From an uncultured Sedimentitalea sp. (GTDB taxonomy: Bacteria > Pseudomonadota > Alphaproteobacteria > Rhodobacterales > Rhodobacteraceae): 64,000 bases of DNA. Within the stretch, counting starts at the first letter, position 1. Every line of letters starts with the position of its first letter. The notes beneath the pieces were generated by a model. The model did not search any database and had not been told where the DNA came from. It saw nothing but the letters and a program-made list of their open reading frames with translations. A program made the translations under genes and the position numbers. Shown here piece by piece: positions 36,453 through 45,074 of the stretch. Location of the stretch: NCBI GenBank assembly GCA_947504115.1, contig CANNGH010000001.1, forward strand, positions 496,001 through 560,000. Reading direction: 5' to 3'.

Positions 36453-37247
36453 CTATTGCGGGGGCCGGAACCCGTAATCGGCAAGTATCTTCTGCGCCTC
36501 GGGCGCAAGGATGAAGCGGGCGAGATCCTGTGCGTCTTGCGGCGCGTCGTTCAGCACCGTCAGGCCGTAATCCGCGCCCACTGCCAACGCCTCGGGAAGT
36601 TGCACGATCTGCAATTCCGGCACTTCGCGCTGGGCCAGAACCGCATTGGTGCAATAGGTCAGGAACACGTCCGCCTGATCCTCGTCCATCACCCAGGCAT
36701 AAGGGTTGCGCCCCGCGGGCGGTGTGGCGCTGTCCGGTCCGCCGGTCAGTTGCAGTGCCTTACCCTCCAGCGCGTCCTGCGCGCCGGTTTCCACCTCTTC
36801 GGCCCGCGCGAACATCTCCCACGCGTAGTCACCCGAGGGGTCGGCCTTGGGCGTGGATGTGCCAAGGCGGATGTCGTCCGACAGGATCACCGGCAGCACG
36901 GTGTCGGTGCCGATCTCCACGTCACCCTGCGCCAGTGCACATAGCCGGTTGCGGGCGAACATCGTGACCGGTCCGGCCAGCCCGGCCTTTGCCAGCGTCT
37001 GCGGGTGGCGCATGTTGGCCGAGGCAAAGACTTCGGCCGCCTCGCCGCCCTCGATGCGTTCGCGCAACAGGCCCGAGGGCCCGAATTCGCGCAGCACGTT
37101 CGCCCCGGTGCTGTTCTCGAACGCGTCCGCAATATCATTCATCGCCGTCTTGAGGCTACCGGCGGCATGCAGCCGGACCTCCTGCGCGTGCAGGGCGCTG
37201 CCGAACATTCCCAACACCAGCGTCGCAATCCATAATGGTTTCATCAA
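36453..37247 (-). CDS. ModA-like molybdate/tungstate-type substrate-binding protein
   Basis: Periplasmic binding protein of 264 residues with signal peptide (cleavage near LHAQ, about residue 22). It opens with the ModA-like VRLHAAGSLKTAMNDIADAF and shows the GPSGLLRERIEGGEAAEVFASAN stretch that forms the oxyanion pocket. No ModB/ModC genes accompany it. It follows tupBCA on the same strand after a terminator-like hairpin, so it may feed the Tup permease or be a free scavenger of oxyanions. Confidence 0.85.
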   Translation of the reverse strand: MMKPLWIATLVLGMFGSALHAQEVRLHAAGSLKTAMNDIADAFENSTGANVLREFGPSGLLRERIEGGEAAEVFASANMRHPQTLAKAGLAGPVTMFARNRLCALAQGDVEIGTDTVLPVILSDDIRLGTSTPKADPSGDYAWEMFARAEEVETGAQDALEGKALQLTGGPDSATPPAGRNPYAWVMDEDQADVFLTYCTNAVLAQREVPELQIVQLPEALAVGADYGLTVLNDAPQDAQDLARFILAPEAQKILADYGFRPPQ

Positions 37248-37270
37248 TGTTTCCCCCTTCGATAAGGAAA

Positions 37271-37289
37271 GGGCGCCACTGGGGCGCCC
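37271..37289 (-). terminator. Intrinsic terminator-like hairpin after tupA
   Basis: GGGCGCC-ACTGG-GGCGCCC, 7-bp perfect stem. On the minus strand it is followed by TTTCCTT. It lies between tupA and the modA-like gene and would reduce read-through into the latter. Confidence 0.55.
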
Positions 37290-37298
37290 CTTGTCGTG

Positions 37299-38129
37299 TC
37301 AGACCTTGTCGGCGTTCGGGAAGAACAATTGCTGCCCATCCACCTTGAACGAGGCGATGGCGTTCTGGCCCTCTTCCGACAGCACCCAGTCGATGAATTG
37401 CTGGCCAAGCTCGGCCTTAACGTTGGGATGTTTCTCGGGGTTCACGAGGATGATGCCATACTGGTTGAACAGCTTGTCGTCGCCCTCGACAAGGATCTTG
37501 TAATCGCCCTTGTTGCCAAAGCTGATCCAGGTCGCGCGGTCGGTCATGATATAGGCGTCCATGCCGGTGCCGGTGTTCAGCGTCGCGCCCATTCCCGAGC
37601 CGGTTTCGCGATACCAGTCGCCCGAGGCGGCGGCGACATCCACTCCGGCCTCGTCCCAGAGGCTCAGTTCGGCCTTGTGGGTGCCGCTGTCATCCCCGCG
37701 CGAGGCAAACGGCGCCTTGGCCTCGGCGATCCTGGTCATGGCGGCGACGACATCGGACATGCCGCCAACCTCGGCCGGGTCGGAGTCCGGGCCGACGATG
37801 ACGAAATCGTTAAACATGACGTCTGCGCGGCTGACGCCTTCACCATCGGCCACGAACTTCTCTTCGGCCGGTTTGGCATGGACGAACAGAACGTCGCCGT
37901 CGCCGTTGCGGGCGTTCTTGATCGCTTGCCCGGTGCCCACGGCCACGACGCGCACCTCGATCCCGGTCTTGTCGGCGAACATCGGCAGGATGTAATCGAA
38001 CAGGCCCGAATTCTGCGTCGAGGTGGTGGACTGGACGATGATGAAGTCGTCCTGCGCCGCCACCGGACCGCCAAGGCCCAGCGCCATCAGTGCGGCGGCG
38101 GCAAAGCCGAGGAAATTGCGTTTCAACAT
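37299..38129 (-). CDS. tupA: Tungstate ABC transporter substrate-binding protein TupA
   Basis: Periplasmic tungstate receptor, 276 residues, signal peptide to about residue 25 (start at MLKRNFLGF with an AGGAG site). The TupA hallmark QSTTSTQNSGLFDYILP near residue 35, VAVGTGQAIKNARNGDGDVLFVHA and the SRGDDSGTHKAE oxyanion-binding segment are all present. Part of the tupB-tupC-tupA operon. Tungstate supply serves tungsten- or molybdenum-cofactor enzymes such as formate dehydrogenase. Confidence 0.93.
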   Translation of the reverse strand: MLKRNFLGFAAAALMALGLGGPVAAQDDFIIVQSTTSTQNSGLFDYILPMFADKTGIEVRVVAVGTGQAIKNARNGDGDVLFVHAKPAEEKFVADGEGVSRADVMFNDFVIVGPDSDPAEVGGMSDVVAAMTRIAEAKAPFASRGDDSGTHKAELSLWDEAGVDVAAASGDWYRETGSGMGATLNTGTGMDAYIMTDRATWISFGNKGDYKILVEGDDKLFNQYGIILVNPEKHPNVKAELGQQFIDWVLSEEGQNAIASFKVDGQQLFFPNADKV

Positions 38130-38148
38130 GATGAACTCCTTTTGCGTT

Positions 38149-38934
38149 TCAGGTTTGGTTGCGGGGTGAGGTGTCGAGAAACAGGCGTCCGCCCAGCCAA
38201 GCCCGCGCTGCGCCGGATTGGGGCGCATCCAGAACCTGCGCGATCGGGCCGCTTTCCACAACCCGTCCGGCATCGAGAAAGATCAGATCCTCGCCCATCC
38301 GGCGCGCCTGTCCGGCATCATGGGTGACCAGCACGATGGTCACGCCGCGCGCATGCGCGTTGTCGATGATCTGCTCGATGGCATGGGTCGAGGCCGGATC
38401 GAGGCTGGCCGTCGGTTCGTCAAGAAACAGCAGACGCGGCGCGCAGGCCAGTGCGCGCGCCACCGCCAGCCGTTGCTGTTCGCCCCCCGACAGCACGCGG
38501 GCGGGGCGGTTGACCAGGTGTTCCAGACGGGCGGACGCGATCGCCTCGGCCTCGCGCGCGGCGCGTTCGGCGCCGCGGATGCCGCGTGCTGAGAGAGCAA
38601 AACGCAAATTGGCCGCGACCGAGCGGCGCATCATCACCGGGCGCTGGAACACCATCGCCTGTTCGTGCCGCGCCGCCTTGTCGAGCGGTCCCCCGCACCA
38701 GAGGACGCGCCCTTCGGTGGGCGAGATGAGACCGTGCAAAAGCCGCAGCAGCAGGCTCTTTCCGGTTCCGTTCGCGCCCATGATGACGGTGCGGCTGCCC
38801 GAGCGGATGTCCAGATCGATATCGTCGATCAGGCGCTGACCGCCCGCCGAAAACCCCAGGCCCCGCGCGGCGAGCAGCGGGACGTCCTCGTCCTCCTGCA
38901 TCTCGCGCGCGGGTATGGGCGCGCCGTCATGCAT
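38149..38934 (-). CDS. tupC: Tungstate ABC transporter ATP-binding protein TupC
   Basis: ATPase subunit, 261 residues. Walker A GANGTGKSL near residue 54, Q-loop, signature LSGGEQQRLAVARAL, Walker B LLFLDEPTAS and the switch His in VTHD. It overlaps tupB by eight bases and ends 19 bases before tupA. Energises the TupB channel. Confidence 0.92.
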   Translation of the reverse strand: MHDGAPIPAREMQEDEDVPLLAARGLGFSAGGQRLIDDIDLDIRSGSRTVIMGANGTGKSLLLRLLHGLISPTEGRVLWCGGPLDKAARHEQAMVFQRPVMMRRSVAANLRFALSARGIRGAERAAREAEAIASARLEHLVNRPARVLSGGEQQRLAVARALACAPRLLFLDEPTASLDPASTHAIEQIIDNAHARGVTIVLVTHDAGQARRMGEDLIFLDAGRVVESGPIAQVLDAPQSGAARAWLGGRLFLDTSPRNQT

Positions 38935-39634
38935 AGGCCGCCCTCGCCGCCGAGCCGCGGATGGCGTAGACCAGCCCGTTCACCACCACCGCGATCGTCA
39001 GCAGGACAAGGCCCAGTGCCAGCGCCAGTTGCAGATTGCCCTTGGAGGTTTCCAGCGCGATGGTCGTGGTCATGACGCGGGTGACATGGTTGATGTTGCC
39101 GCCCACGATGATGACCGCCCCGACCTCGGCCGCCGCGCGCCCGAACCCGGCCAGCGCCACCGTCAGCAGGCTGTAGCGCGCGTCCCAGAGCAGCGCCCGG
39201 ATGCGCCGCACCGGCCCGACGCCGAGCGAGGCGAATTGTTCGGCATATTCGCCATGCAGATCCTCGATCACCTGCCGCGTCAGCGCCGCGACGATGGGGG
39301 TGACAAGGATGGTCTGGGCGATGATCATCGCCGTTGCCGTGTAAAGCAGCGCCAGCGGCCCCAGCGGTCCCGCCGCCGACAGCATCAGGTAAACCACCAG
39401 CCCGACGACGACTGGCGGCAGCCCCATCATGGTGTTCATCGTCACGATCACCGCCGTGCGCAGCGGAAAGCGGAACGCGCCGACCAACGCCCCCAGCGGC
39501 AGCCCGATCAGGCAGGCCAGCCCCACCGCCGTCAGCGTCACCCGCAGCGACAGCAGGATGATGTCGATCACAGCCTGATCGCCCGACAGGATCAGGCCGA
39601 AAGCTTCTGCCAGTATCGTCGAGAAGCTCTCCAT
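38927..39634 (-). CDS. tupB: Tungstate ABC transporter permease TupB
   Basis: Membrane subunit, 235 residues, about five to six helices, with the EAA-type cytoplasmic loop (EQFASLGVGPVRRIRALLWDARYSLLT). The start at 39634 (MESFSTILAEAF) is chosen because the family begins there; the frame runs on upstream without homology. First gene of the Tup operon, divergent from the MOT1-like permease gene. Confidence 0.92.
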   Translation of the reverse strand: MESFSTILAEAFGLILSGDQAVIDIILLSLRVTLTAVGLACLIGLPLGALVGAFRFPLRTAVIVTMNTMMGLPPVVVGLVVYLMLSAAGPLGPLALLYTATAMIIAQTILVTPIVAALTRQVIEDLHGEYAEQFASLGVGPVRRIRALLWDARYSLLTVALAGFGRAAAEVGAVIIVGGNINHVTRVMTTTIALETSKGNLQLALALGLVLLTIAVVVNGLVYAIRGSAARAAYA

Positions 39635-39777
39635 ATCCGCCCCTTTTTTTCCGGTTGACGAAAAAGCTACAACATCGAAGGGGATAATCCATCTCCGATC
39701 TGCGGCTCTGCCCATTGCGCCGGGCCTGTCTCGGCTATCTTGCGGCAACGGAACATGCAACGTTATGCTGGCACGAC

Positions 39778-39803
39778 GCCGGACAACCATGCCGGACAAC
39801 CAT
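39778..39803. repeat. Perfect 13-bp tandem duplication
   Basis: GCCGGACAACCAT occurs twice head-to-tail (39778-39790 and 39791-39803) just upstream of the MOT1-like gene. It duplicates possible start-proximal sequence and creates extra ATGs. It may be a simple slippage duplication or a regulatory repeat. Confidence 0.7.
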
Positions 39804-39819
39804 GACGAGACATTCCGAC

Positions 39820-40923
39820 ATGAAAACGAACCGCTTGCAAGGGATCAGCGGCGAGATTTCGGGCGCGCTGGGCGATCTGGGCACGTTCCTGCCCTATGTC
39901 GTCGCCATCGTCGGTGCGGGCGTGTTGATGCCCGCGCCGGTCTTTGCGGGTTTCGCCGCCGGTTACGCGATGGTGGCGCTGGTCTATCGGATGCCAATGG
40001 CGGTCCAACCGATGAAGGCGCTGGGCGCGATGATCATCGCCGGCGGGCTGGGCGCGTCGGAAATCGCCTGGTCGGGGGCGGCGATCGGGCTGGCGCTGTT
40101 GCTGTTCGCCGCGGATGCGCGGTTCGAAAACGCGGCGCGGGCAATTCCGCAATCGGTCGTCACCGGCTTGCAGGCCGGGCTGGGTCTGATTCTGGGCTGG
40201 GTCGCGCTGGGCCTGATGGCGCAGCACTGGGGTCTTGCGGTGCCGGCGCTGGCGGTGCTGGCGCTGTCGCTGATCGCGCCGCGCGGGCCGTGGGTGCCAA
40301 TGGTGCTGATCGCGGCTGTGCTGCTGGTCCCGGCCGAGGCCACGCCAGCGCGCGGGATCGCGCCGCCGGACGGCAGCGCGCTGGGTGCCATCCTTTCGGG
40401 CATCGCCGCGCAATTGCCGCTGACCCTGCTGAACGCCGTGGTGGTGACAGCCGCCGTGGCGCGCGCGCTTTATCCCGACCGCGCCGAGCGGATCAGCGAG
40501 CGGCGGCTGGCCGCCACAACCGGGTTTCTGAACCTCGCGCTGGTGCCGTTGGGCGCGTTGCCGATGTGCCACGGGGCCGGCGGGGTGGCGGCGCATCACC
40601 GCTTTGGCGCGCGCGGTGCGGCGGCACCGCTGTTGCTGGCCGGTCTGTGCGCCGCGGGCGCGTTGGCGGGACCCGCGGTGATGGACTGGCTGATGCGGAT
40701 TCCGCTGCCGGTGGTCGGCGCGCTGCTGGCCTATGCCGCTGCCGATCTGGTGCTCAGCCGCCGCATGTTCGACGCGCGCCCCGATTGCCGCCCGGTGATC
40801 GGCTGCGCGGCATTGGCCACCTTCTTCCTTGGCGCATTCGCCGGACTGATCGCCGGACTCCTGGCCGAAAGCGTGCGGGTTCATCTGCGGCGCAGGCGCG
40901 GTGCGGGCAACGGCGATATATGA
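39820..40923 (+). CDS. MOT1-like molybdate/sulfate permease
   Basis: Polytopic membrane protein of about 367 residues belonging to the MOT1 branch related to SulP transporters. Characteristic stretches are GALGDLGTFLPYVVA near residue 12, MPMAVQPMKALGAMI near residue 57, and LPMCHGAGGVAAHHRFGARG near residue 245. These correspond to the two conserved MOT1 signatures. The sulfate-binding STAS domain is absent, as expected for MOT1. The start is either 39820 or an in-frame ATG at 39802; neither has a strong ribosome site. Its position beside tupBCA and a modA-like gene supports oxyanion transport. Confidence 0.85.
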   Translation: MKTNRLQGISGEISGALGDLGTFLPYVVAIVGAGVLMPAPVFAGFAAGYAMVALVYRMPMAVQPMKALGAMIIAGGLGASEIAWSGAAIGLALLLFAADARFENAARAIPQSVVTGLQAGLGLILGWVALGLMAQHWGLAVPALAVLALSLIAPRGPWVPMVLIAAVLLVPAEATPARGIAPPDGSALGAILSGIAAQLPLTLLNAVVVTAAVARALYPDRAERISERRLAATTGFLNLALVPLGALPMCHGAGGVAAHHRFGARGAAAPLLLAGLCAAGALAGPAVMDWLMRIPLPVVGALLAYAAADLVLSRRMFDARPDCRPVIGCAALATFFLGAFAGLIAGLLAESVRVHLRRRRGAGNGDI

Positions 40924-41042
40924 CCGGACCATATAGTCGCCGCGCATTCTCAAATCGTTCCGAACAATCCTTCATTCATTTGCCGCCTTAACGGGTCGCG
41001 GCCATCGTGGAAGGATTTCCCGACAATTCGAATGGAGCCGCA

Positions 41043-41873
41043 ATGACCCAGCCCAGCTATTTCGCGCCGAAAGGGGGGCATCCCGACCAGCACACGCTGC
41101 TGACCGACCGCGCCGTGTTCACCGAGGCCTATGCGGTCATTCCCAAGGGCACGATGCGCGACATCGTGACCAGCTTTCTGCCGTTCTGGACGCAGACGCG
41201 GCTTTGGGTTCTCGCACGGCCGCTGAGCGGCTTTGCCGAGACCTTCTCGCACTACATCATGGAGGTGCAGCCCGGCGGCGGCAGCGAACGGCCCGAAACC
41301 GACGCGGACGCGCAGGGCGTGCTGTTCGTTGTCGAGGGCGGCTTCACGCTCACCATCGACGGCACGTCGCATGAGATGGACGAAGGCGGCTATGCCTATC
41401 TGCCAGCCGGTGCGGGCTGGACGCTGCGCAACGACAGCGGCGCGGTGACGCGGTTTCACTGGATCCGCAAGGCATACGAGGCGGTCGAGGGGCTGGACCG
41501 GCCCGATCCCATCGTGGCGAACGAGCAGGACATCGCGCCGGTGGTCATGCCGGAAACCGACGGCAAATGGGCCACGACCCGGTTCGTCGATCCCGAGGAT
41601 TTGCGCCATGACATGCATGTGAACATCGTCACGTTCCAGCCCGGCGCCGTCATTCCGTTCCTGGAAACCCACGTGATGGAACACGGGCTGTATGTGCTGG
41701 AGGGCAAGGCGGTCTATCGCCTGAACCGGGACTGGGTCGAGGTCGAGGCTGGCGATTACATGTGGCTGCGCGCCTTCTGCCCGCAAGCCTGCTATGCGGG
41801 CGGGCCGGGGCGGTTCCGCTATCTGCTTTACAAGGACGTCAATCGCCACATGAAACTGACAACCGGCGGATGA
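41043..41873 (+). CDS. allE: (S)-ureidoglycine aminohydrolase
   Basis: Bicupin metalloenzyme, 276 residues, that converts (S)-ureidoglycine to (S)-ureidoglycolate plus ammonia in allantoate breakdown. The N-terminal cupin spans about 40-140 and the C-terminal, metal-binding cupin about 170-270. The latter has the ETHVMEHGLYVLEGKAVYRL motif whose Glu and His residues bind manganese. Start from GGAGCCGCAATG. It lies between the Mo/W transport genes and bhcR, convergent with bhcR with only 14 bases between. It supplies ureidoglycolate for AllA (49275-49766). Confidence 0.93.
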   Translation: MTQPSYFAPKGGHPDQHTLLTDRAVFTEAYAVIPKGTMRDIVTSFLPFWTQTRLWVLARPLSGFAETFSHYIMEVQPGGGSERPETDADAQGVLFVVEGGFTLTIDGTSHEMDEGGYAYLPAGAGWTLRNDSGAVTRFHWIRKAYEAVEGLDRPDPIVANEQDIAPVVMPETDGKWATTRFVDPEDLRHDMHVNIVTFQPGAVIPFLETHVMEHGLYVLEGKAVYRLNRDWVEVEAGDYMWLRAFCPQACYAGGPGRFRYLLYKDVNRHMKLTTGG

Positions 41874-41887
41874 TGGGGATCATGCCC

Positions 41888-42733
41888 TCATCCGGGCCGC
41901 GGAGTGGCCGGTGCGCCGATCGAGGCGGAGACGGCATCCGCCGCCTCGATCACCGCGTCGGCCAGTGCCGCGACCTCCTCGGTCAGCACGCGGGTGGTCG
42001 GGCCGGAAACCGACAGCCCGGCGATGACCTCGCCATGGGCGTTGCGGATCGGCGCGGCGATGCAGCGCATGCCCATGTTGCGTTCCTGATCGTCGACCGA
42101 ATAGCCCCGCGCGCGGATCGCCTCCAGATCGGCGCGAAGGGCGTCATGCTCCCAGATCGTGTGCGGCGTGAAGCGTTCCAGATCCGCCGACAGGAACCGG
42201 TCGAGCAATTCGGGCCGCGCATGCGCCAGCAACACCTTGCCGATCCCCGAAGCATGCAGCGGCGACAGGGTGCCGGGCGCAAAGAACGCGCGGATCGGCG
42301 CGTGGGTTTCGACCTGCGACAGGAACAGCACCGCGTCGTCGTTCTTGACGCCGAGGTTGGCGGTCTCGCCGGTGCGCTCCATCAATGCGCGCAGGATCGG
42401 GCGGCTGCGGTCGACCAGACTGGTGCGCCGCAGGAAAACCGAGCCGATCAGGAACGCGTTCGCCCCGATCCGCCAGTTCTGCGTCGCCTCGTCATGTTCG
42501 ACGATGCCATGCAGGGAAAACGTGGTCAGAACACGGTAAAGCGTGGCGGGCGATTCGTTCAGCGCCTGCGCCAATTCGCTGAGCGACGCGCTTTCAATCT
42601 GTGCCAGCCGGGTCAGAACAACGAGCGCGCGGTCCAGCGATTTGATCGTGTTCTGTTCGGTTTTTTCCGAGAACGCACGCGGCCTTCCGCGCGGCCGGCG
42701 TTCAGATCGATCGGGAGTGTCGCGCAAGGCCAT
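41888..42733 (-). CDS. bhcR: IclR-family regulator BhcR of the beta-hydroxyaspartate cycle
   Basis: Regulator of 281 residues. A basic N-terminal extension (RSERRPRGRPRAFSEKTEQN) precedes the helix-turn-helix (ASLSELAQALNESPATLYRVLTTF core, residues about 55-85) and a full IclR effector domain. In Paracoccus denitrificans BhcR controls the adjacent bhcABCD operon and responds to glyoxylate (established). The start at 42733 is chosen over the longer frame, which would run through the operator region. Two TGAAA-N5-TTTCA sites lie in the divergent promoter region and are the probable binding sites. Confidence 0.92.
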   Translation of the reverse strand: MALRDTPDRSERRPRGRPRAFSEKTEQNTIKSLDRALVVLTRLAQIESASLSELAQALNESPATLYRVLTTFSLHGIVEHDEATQNWRIGANAFLIGSVFLRRTSLVDRSRPILRALMERTGETANLGVKNDDAVLFLSQVETHAPIRAFFAPGTLSPLHASGIGKVLLAHARPELLDRFLSADLERFTPHTIWEHDALRADLEAIRARGYSVDDQERNMGMRCIAAPIRNAHGEVIAGLSVSGPTTRVLTEEVAALADAVIEAADAVSASIGAPATPRPG

Positions 42734-42753
42734 GACATGCCACCTCAGGTTCC

Positions 42754-42768
42754 TGAAATCACGTTTCA
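42754..42768. promoter_or_regulatory. Candidate BhcR operator, bhcR-proximal
   Basis: TGAAA-TCACG-TTTCA, a perfect inverted repeat 20 bases upstream of the bhcR start. It resembles the IclR consensus TGGAAATNATTTCCA. The position suits autorepression. A third half-site TGAAA follows at 42774. Confidence 0.65.
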
Positions 42769-42824
42769 CTATATGAAAAACATAAGCGCATGACAATGAT
42801 GGATTTTTCGCGATTTCCATAAAA

Positions 42825-42839
42825 TGAAAAACTATTTCA
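42825..42839. promoter_or_regulatory. Candidate BhcR operator, bhcA-proximal
   Basis: TGAAA-AACTA-TTTCA, the second copy with identical half-sites and spacing, 71 bases from the first (close to seven helical turns). It ends six bases before the -35 element of the putative bhcA promoter, the usual place for an activator. Confidence 0.65.
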
Positions 42840-42845
42840 AAAAAA

Positions 42846-42874
42846 TTGCCCGGGTGGGTGGCAGACGGTAATGT
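42846..42874 (+). promoter_or_regulatory. Putative bhcABCD promoter
   Basis: TTGCCC (42846-42851), 17-base spacer, TAATGT (42869-42874). It would give a 5' leader of about 23 bases before bhcA with GGAG at 42895. The -35 and -10 match is moderate, consistent with need for an activator. Confidence 0.5.
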
Positions 42875-42903
42875 AACGGCGAAACTGTCCGATGGAGAAA
42901 ACG

Positions 42904-44094
42904 ATGAGCTTTCAGAACCCGGTCTTCATTCCCGGTCCGACCAATATGCCCGAGGCGCTGCGCAAGGCGTGCGACATGCCCACGATCGACCACCGCTCGC
43001 CGCTGTTCGGCACGATCCTGCATCCCTGTATCGAAGGTGTGCGGACGGTTCTGAAATCGGAATCCGCGCATGTCTTCATCTTTCCCGCGACAGGAACCGG
43101 CGGCTGGGAAACCGCGCTGACCAACACGCTGTCCGCCGGGGACGGTGTTCTGGCCGCGCGCAACGGCATGTTCAGCCATCGCTGGATCGACATGTGCCAG
43201 CGCCACGGGCTGGACATGCGGATCGTCGAAACGCCGTGGGGTCAGGGGCTGCCGGCGGACAAATACGAAGAGATCCTGAAACGCGACCGCGATCACCGGA
43301 TCAAGGCCGTGCTGGCCACGCATAACGAAACCGCCACGGGCGTGAAGTCCGACATCGCCGCCGTGCGCGCGGCGCTGGATGCGGCGAACCACCCCGCGAT
43401 GCTGTTCGTGGACGGGGTCAGCTCCATCGCGTCGATGGATTTCCGGTTCGACGAATGGGGCGTGGATGTCGCCGTCACCGGATCGCAAAAGGGGTTCATG
43501 CTGCCCGCGGGCCTGGCCATCGTCGGTTTCAGCGACAAGGCGATGAAGGCCAGCCAGGGCGCCGCCTTGCCGCGTACCTTCTTCGATATCAACGATATGG
43601 CGCAGGGATATGCCAATAACGGTTTCCCCTACACGCCGCCGGTCGGGCTGATGAACGGTCTGAAACTGTCGCTCGACATGCTGCGGGAGGAGGGGCTGGA
43701 AAACGTCTTCTCCCGGCATCACCGCATCGCCGAAGGCGTGCGCCGCGCCGTCTCTGCCTGGGGTCTGGAATTGTGCGCAGCGTCGCCCGATCTTTATTCC
43801 GATACGGTTTCGGCCATCCGCACACCCGAAGGGTTCAATGCCACCGATATCGTCACCCGCGCCGCGAACGAATACGGCATGGCCTTCGGCGTCGGGCTGG
43901 GCGAGGTCGCGGGCAAGGTGTTCCGCATCGGCCATCTGGGCAGCCTGACCGACGCGATGATGCTGTCGGGGCTGGCTGTCGCGGAAATGGTCATGGTCGA
44001 TCTGGGACTGGACGTGAAGCTGGGCTCGGGCGTCGCGGCGGCGCAGGACTTTTACCGCCACGGGTCGAGCTCGGGCAGGAAAGCGGCGGCGTGA
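42904..44094 (+). CDS. bhcA: Aspartate-glyoxylate aminotransferase BhcA
   Basis: PLP enzyme, 396 residues, of the serine-glyoxylate/alanine-glyoxylate aminotransferase fold. It transfers the amino group of aspartate to glyoxylate, giving glycine and oxaloacetate: the entry of nitrogen into the beta-hydroxyaspartate cycle. The N-terminal PVFIPGPTNMP, FIFPATGTGGWE (PLP phosphate region), VDGVSSIASMDF and the Schiff-base lysine in VTGSQKGFMLP (Lys196) are visible. The start at 42904 has GGAG six bases upstream; an in-frame ATG at 42892 is less well placed. First gene of bhcABCD. Confidence 0.96.
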   Translation: MSFQNPVFIPGPTNMPEALRKACDMPTIDHRSPLFGTILHPCIEGVRTVLKSESAHVFIFPATGTGGWETALTNTLSAGDGVLAARNGMFSHRWIDMCQRHGLDMRIVETPWGQGLPADKYEEILKRDRDHRIKAVLATHNETATGVKSDIAAVRAALDAANHPAMLFVDGVSSIASMDFRFDEWGVDVAVTGSQKGFMLPAGLAIVGFSDKAMKASQGAALPRTFFDINDMAQGYANNGFPYTPPVGLMNGLKLSLDMLREEGLENVFSRHHRIAEGVRRAVSAWGLELCAASPDLYSDTVSAIRTPEGFNATDIVTRAANEYGMAFGVGLGEVAGKVFRIGHLGSLTDAMMLSGLAVAEMVMVDLGLDVKLGSGVAAAQDFYRHGSSSGRKAAA

Positions 44095-44108
44095 TGAAGG
44101 ACACGCCG

Positions 44109-45074
44109 ATGTATATTCCCACCTTCGAGGACATGCTGGCCGCGCATGAGCGCATCCGCCCGCATGTCCACCGCACGCCGGTGCTGACCTCCAGCCACCT
44201 GAACGCGCTGGCGGGCTGCCAGATGTTCTTCAAATGCGAGAACTTCCAGAAGGCCGGCGCGTTCAAGGTGCGCGGCGCCTCGAACGCGGTGTTCGGCCTG
44301 TCGGATGCGGACGCGCAAAAGGGCGTCTGCACCCACAGTTCGGGCAACCATGCGCTGTCGCTGTCCTATGCGGCGGGGCGGCGGGGCATCCCGTGCAACG
44401 TGGTCATGCCGCATACCGCTCCGCAGGCCAAGAAGGACGCGGTGCGCGGCTATGGCGGCATCATCACCGAATGCGAGCCCTCGACGACATCGCGCGAAGC
44501 GGTGTTCGCCGAGGTGCAGGCCAGGACCGGGGGCGATTTCGTCCACCCCTATAACGATCCGCGCGTGATCGCGGGGCAGGGCACCTGTTCGCGCGAGTTG
44601 CTGGAACAGATGCAGGATTTCGGCGGTGCGCCGGATATCGTGATTGCTCCGATCGGCGGTGGCGGCATGATTTCGGGCACCTGCCTGACCCTGTCCAATC
44701 TGGCGCCCCAGGTGAAGATCATCGCCGCTGAGCCGGAACAGGCCGACGATGCCGCGCGCAGCCTTCGCGCCGGGTACATCATTGCCGACGATGCACCCGA
44801 CACGATTGCCGACGGGTTGAAGGTGCCGCTGAAGGATCTGACCTGGCATTTCGTCAGCAGCCACGTCAGCGACATCCTGACCGCGAGCGAGCAGGACATC
44901 ATCGACGCGATGCAACTGATCTGGAAGCGCATGAAGATCGTGATCGAACCCAGCAGCGCCGTGCCGCTGGCCACGATCCTGAAAAATCCCGACGTCTTCG
45001 CCGGCAAGCGCGTGGGCGTCATCCTCACCGGCGGCAATGTCGATCTGACGAAACTGCCGTGGATGGCGGGGTGA
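44109..45074 (+). CDS. bhcB: beta-hydroxyaspartate dehydratase BhcB
   Basis: PLP-dependent fold-type II dehydratase (threonine/serine dehydratase family), 321 residues. It removes water from (2R,3S)-beta-hydroxyaspartate to give iminosuccinate. Visible are the Schiff-base lysine in GAFKVRGASNA (Lys53), SSGNHALSLSYA, and the glycine loop IGGGGMISG. The start at 44109 (MYIPTFEDM) has AAGGA seven bases upstream. An in-frame ATG at 44094 overlaps the bhcA stop as TGATG and would add five residues. Its stop codon lies inside a REP-like palindrome. Confidence 0.95.
   Translation: MYIPTFEDMLAAHERIRPHVHRTPVLTSSHLNALAGCQMFFKCENFQKAGAFKVRGASNAVFGLSDADAQKGVCTHSSGNHALSLSYAAGRRGIPCNVVMPHTAPQAKKDAVRGYGGIITECEPSTTSREAVFAEVQARTGGDFVHPYNDPRVIAGQGTCSRELLEQMQDFGGAPDIVIAPIGGGGMISGTCLTLSNLAPQVKIIAAEPEQADDAARSLRAGYIIADDAPDTIADGLKVPLKDLTWHFVSSHVSDILTASEQDIIDAMQLIWKRMKIVIEPSSAVPLATILKNPDVFAGKRVGVILTGGNVDLTKLPWMAG

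Noticed and set aside
44094-44108. ATG at 44094 as the bhcB start (TGATG coupling with bhcA)
   Set aside because: AAGGA at 44097-44101 is ideally placed for the ATG at 44109, which also begins with the expected MYIPT sequence; the earlier start is kept only as an alternative.
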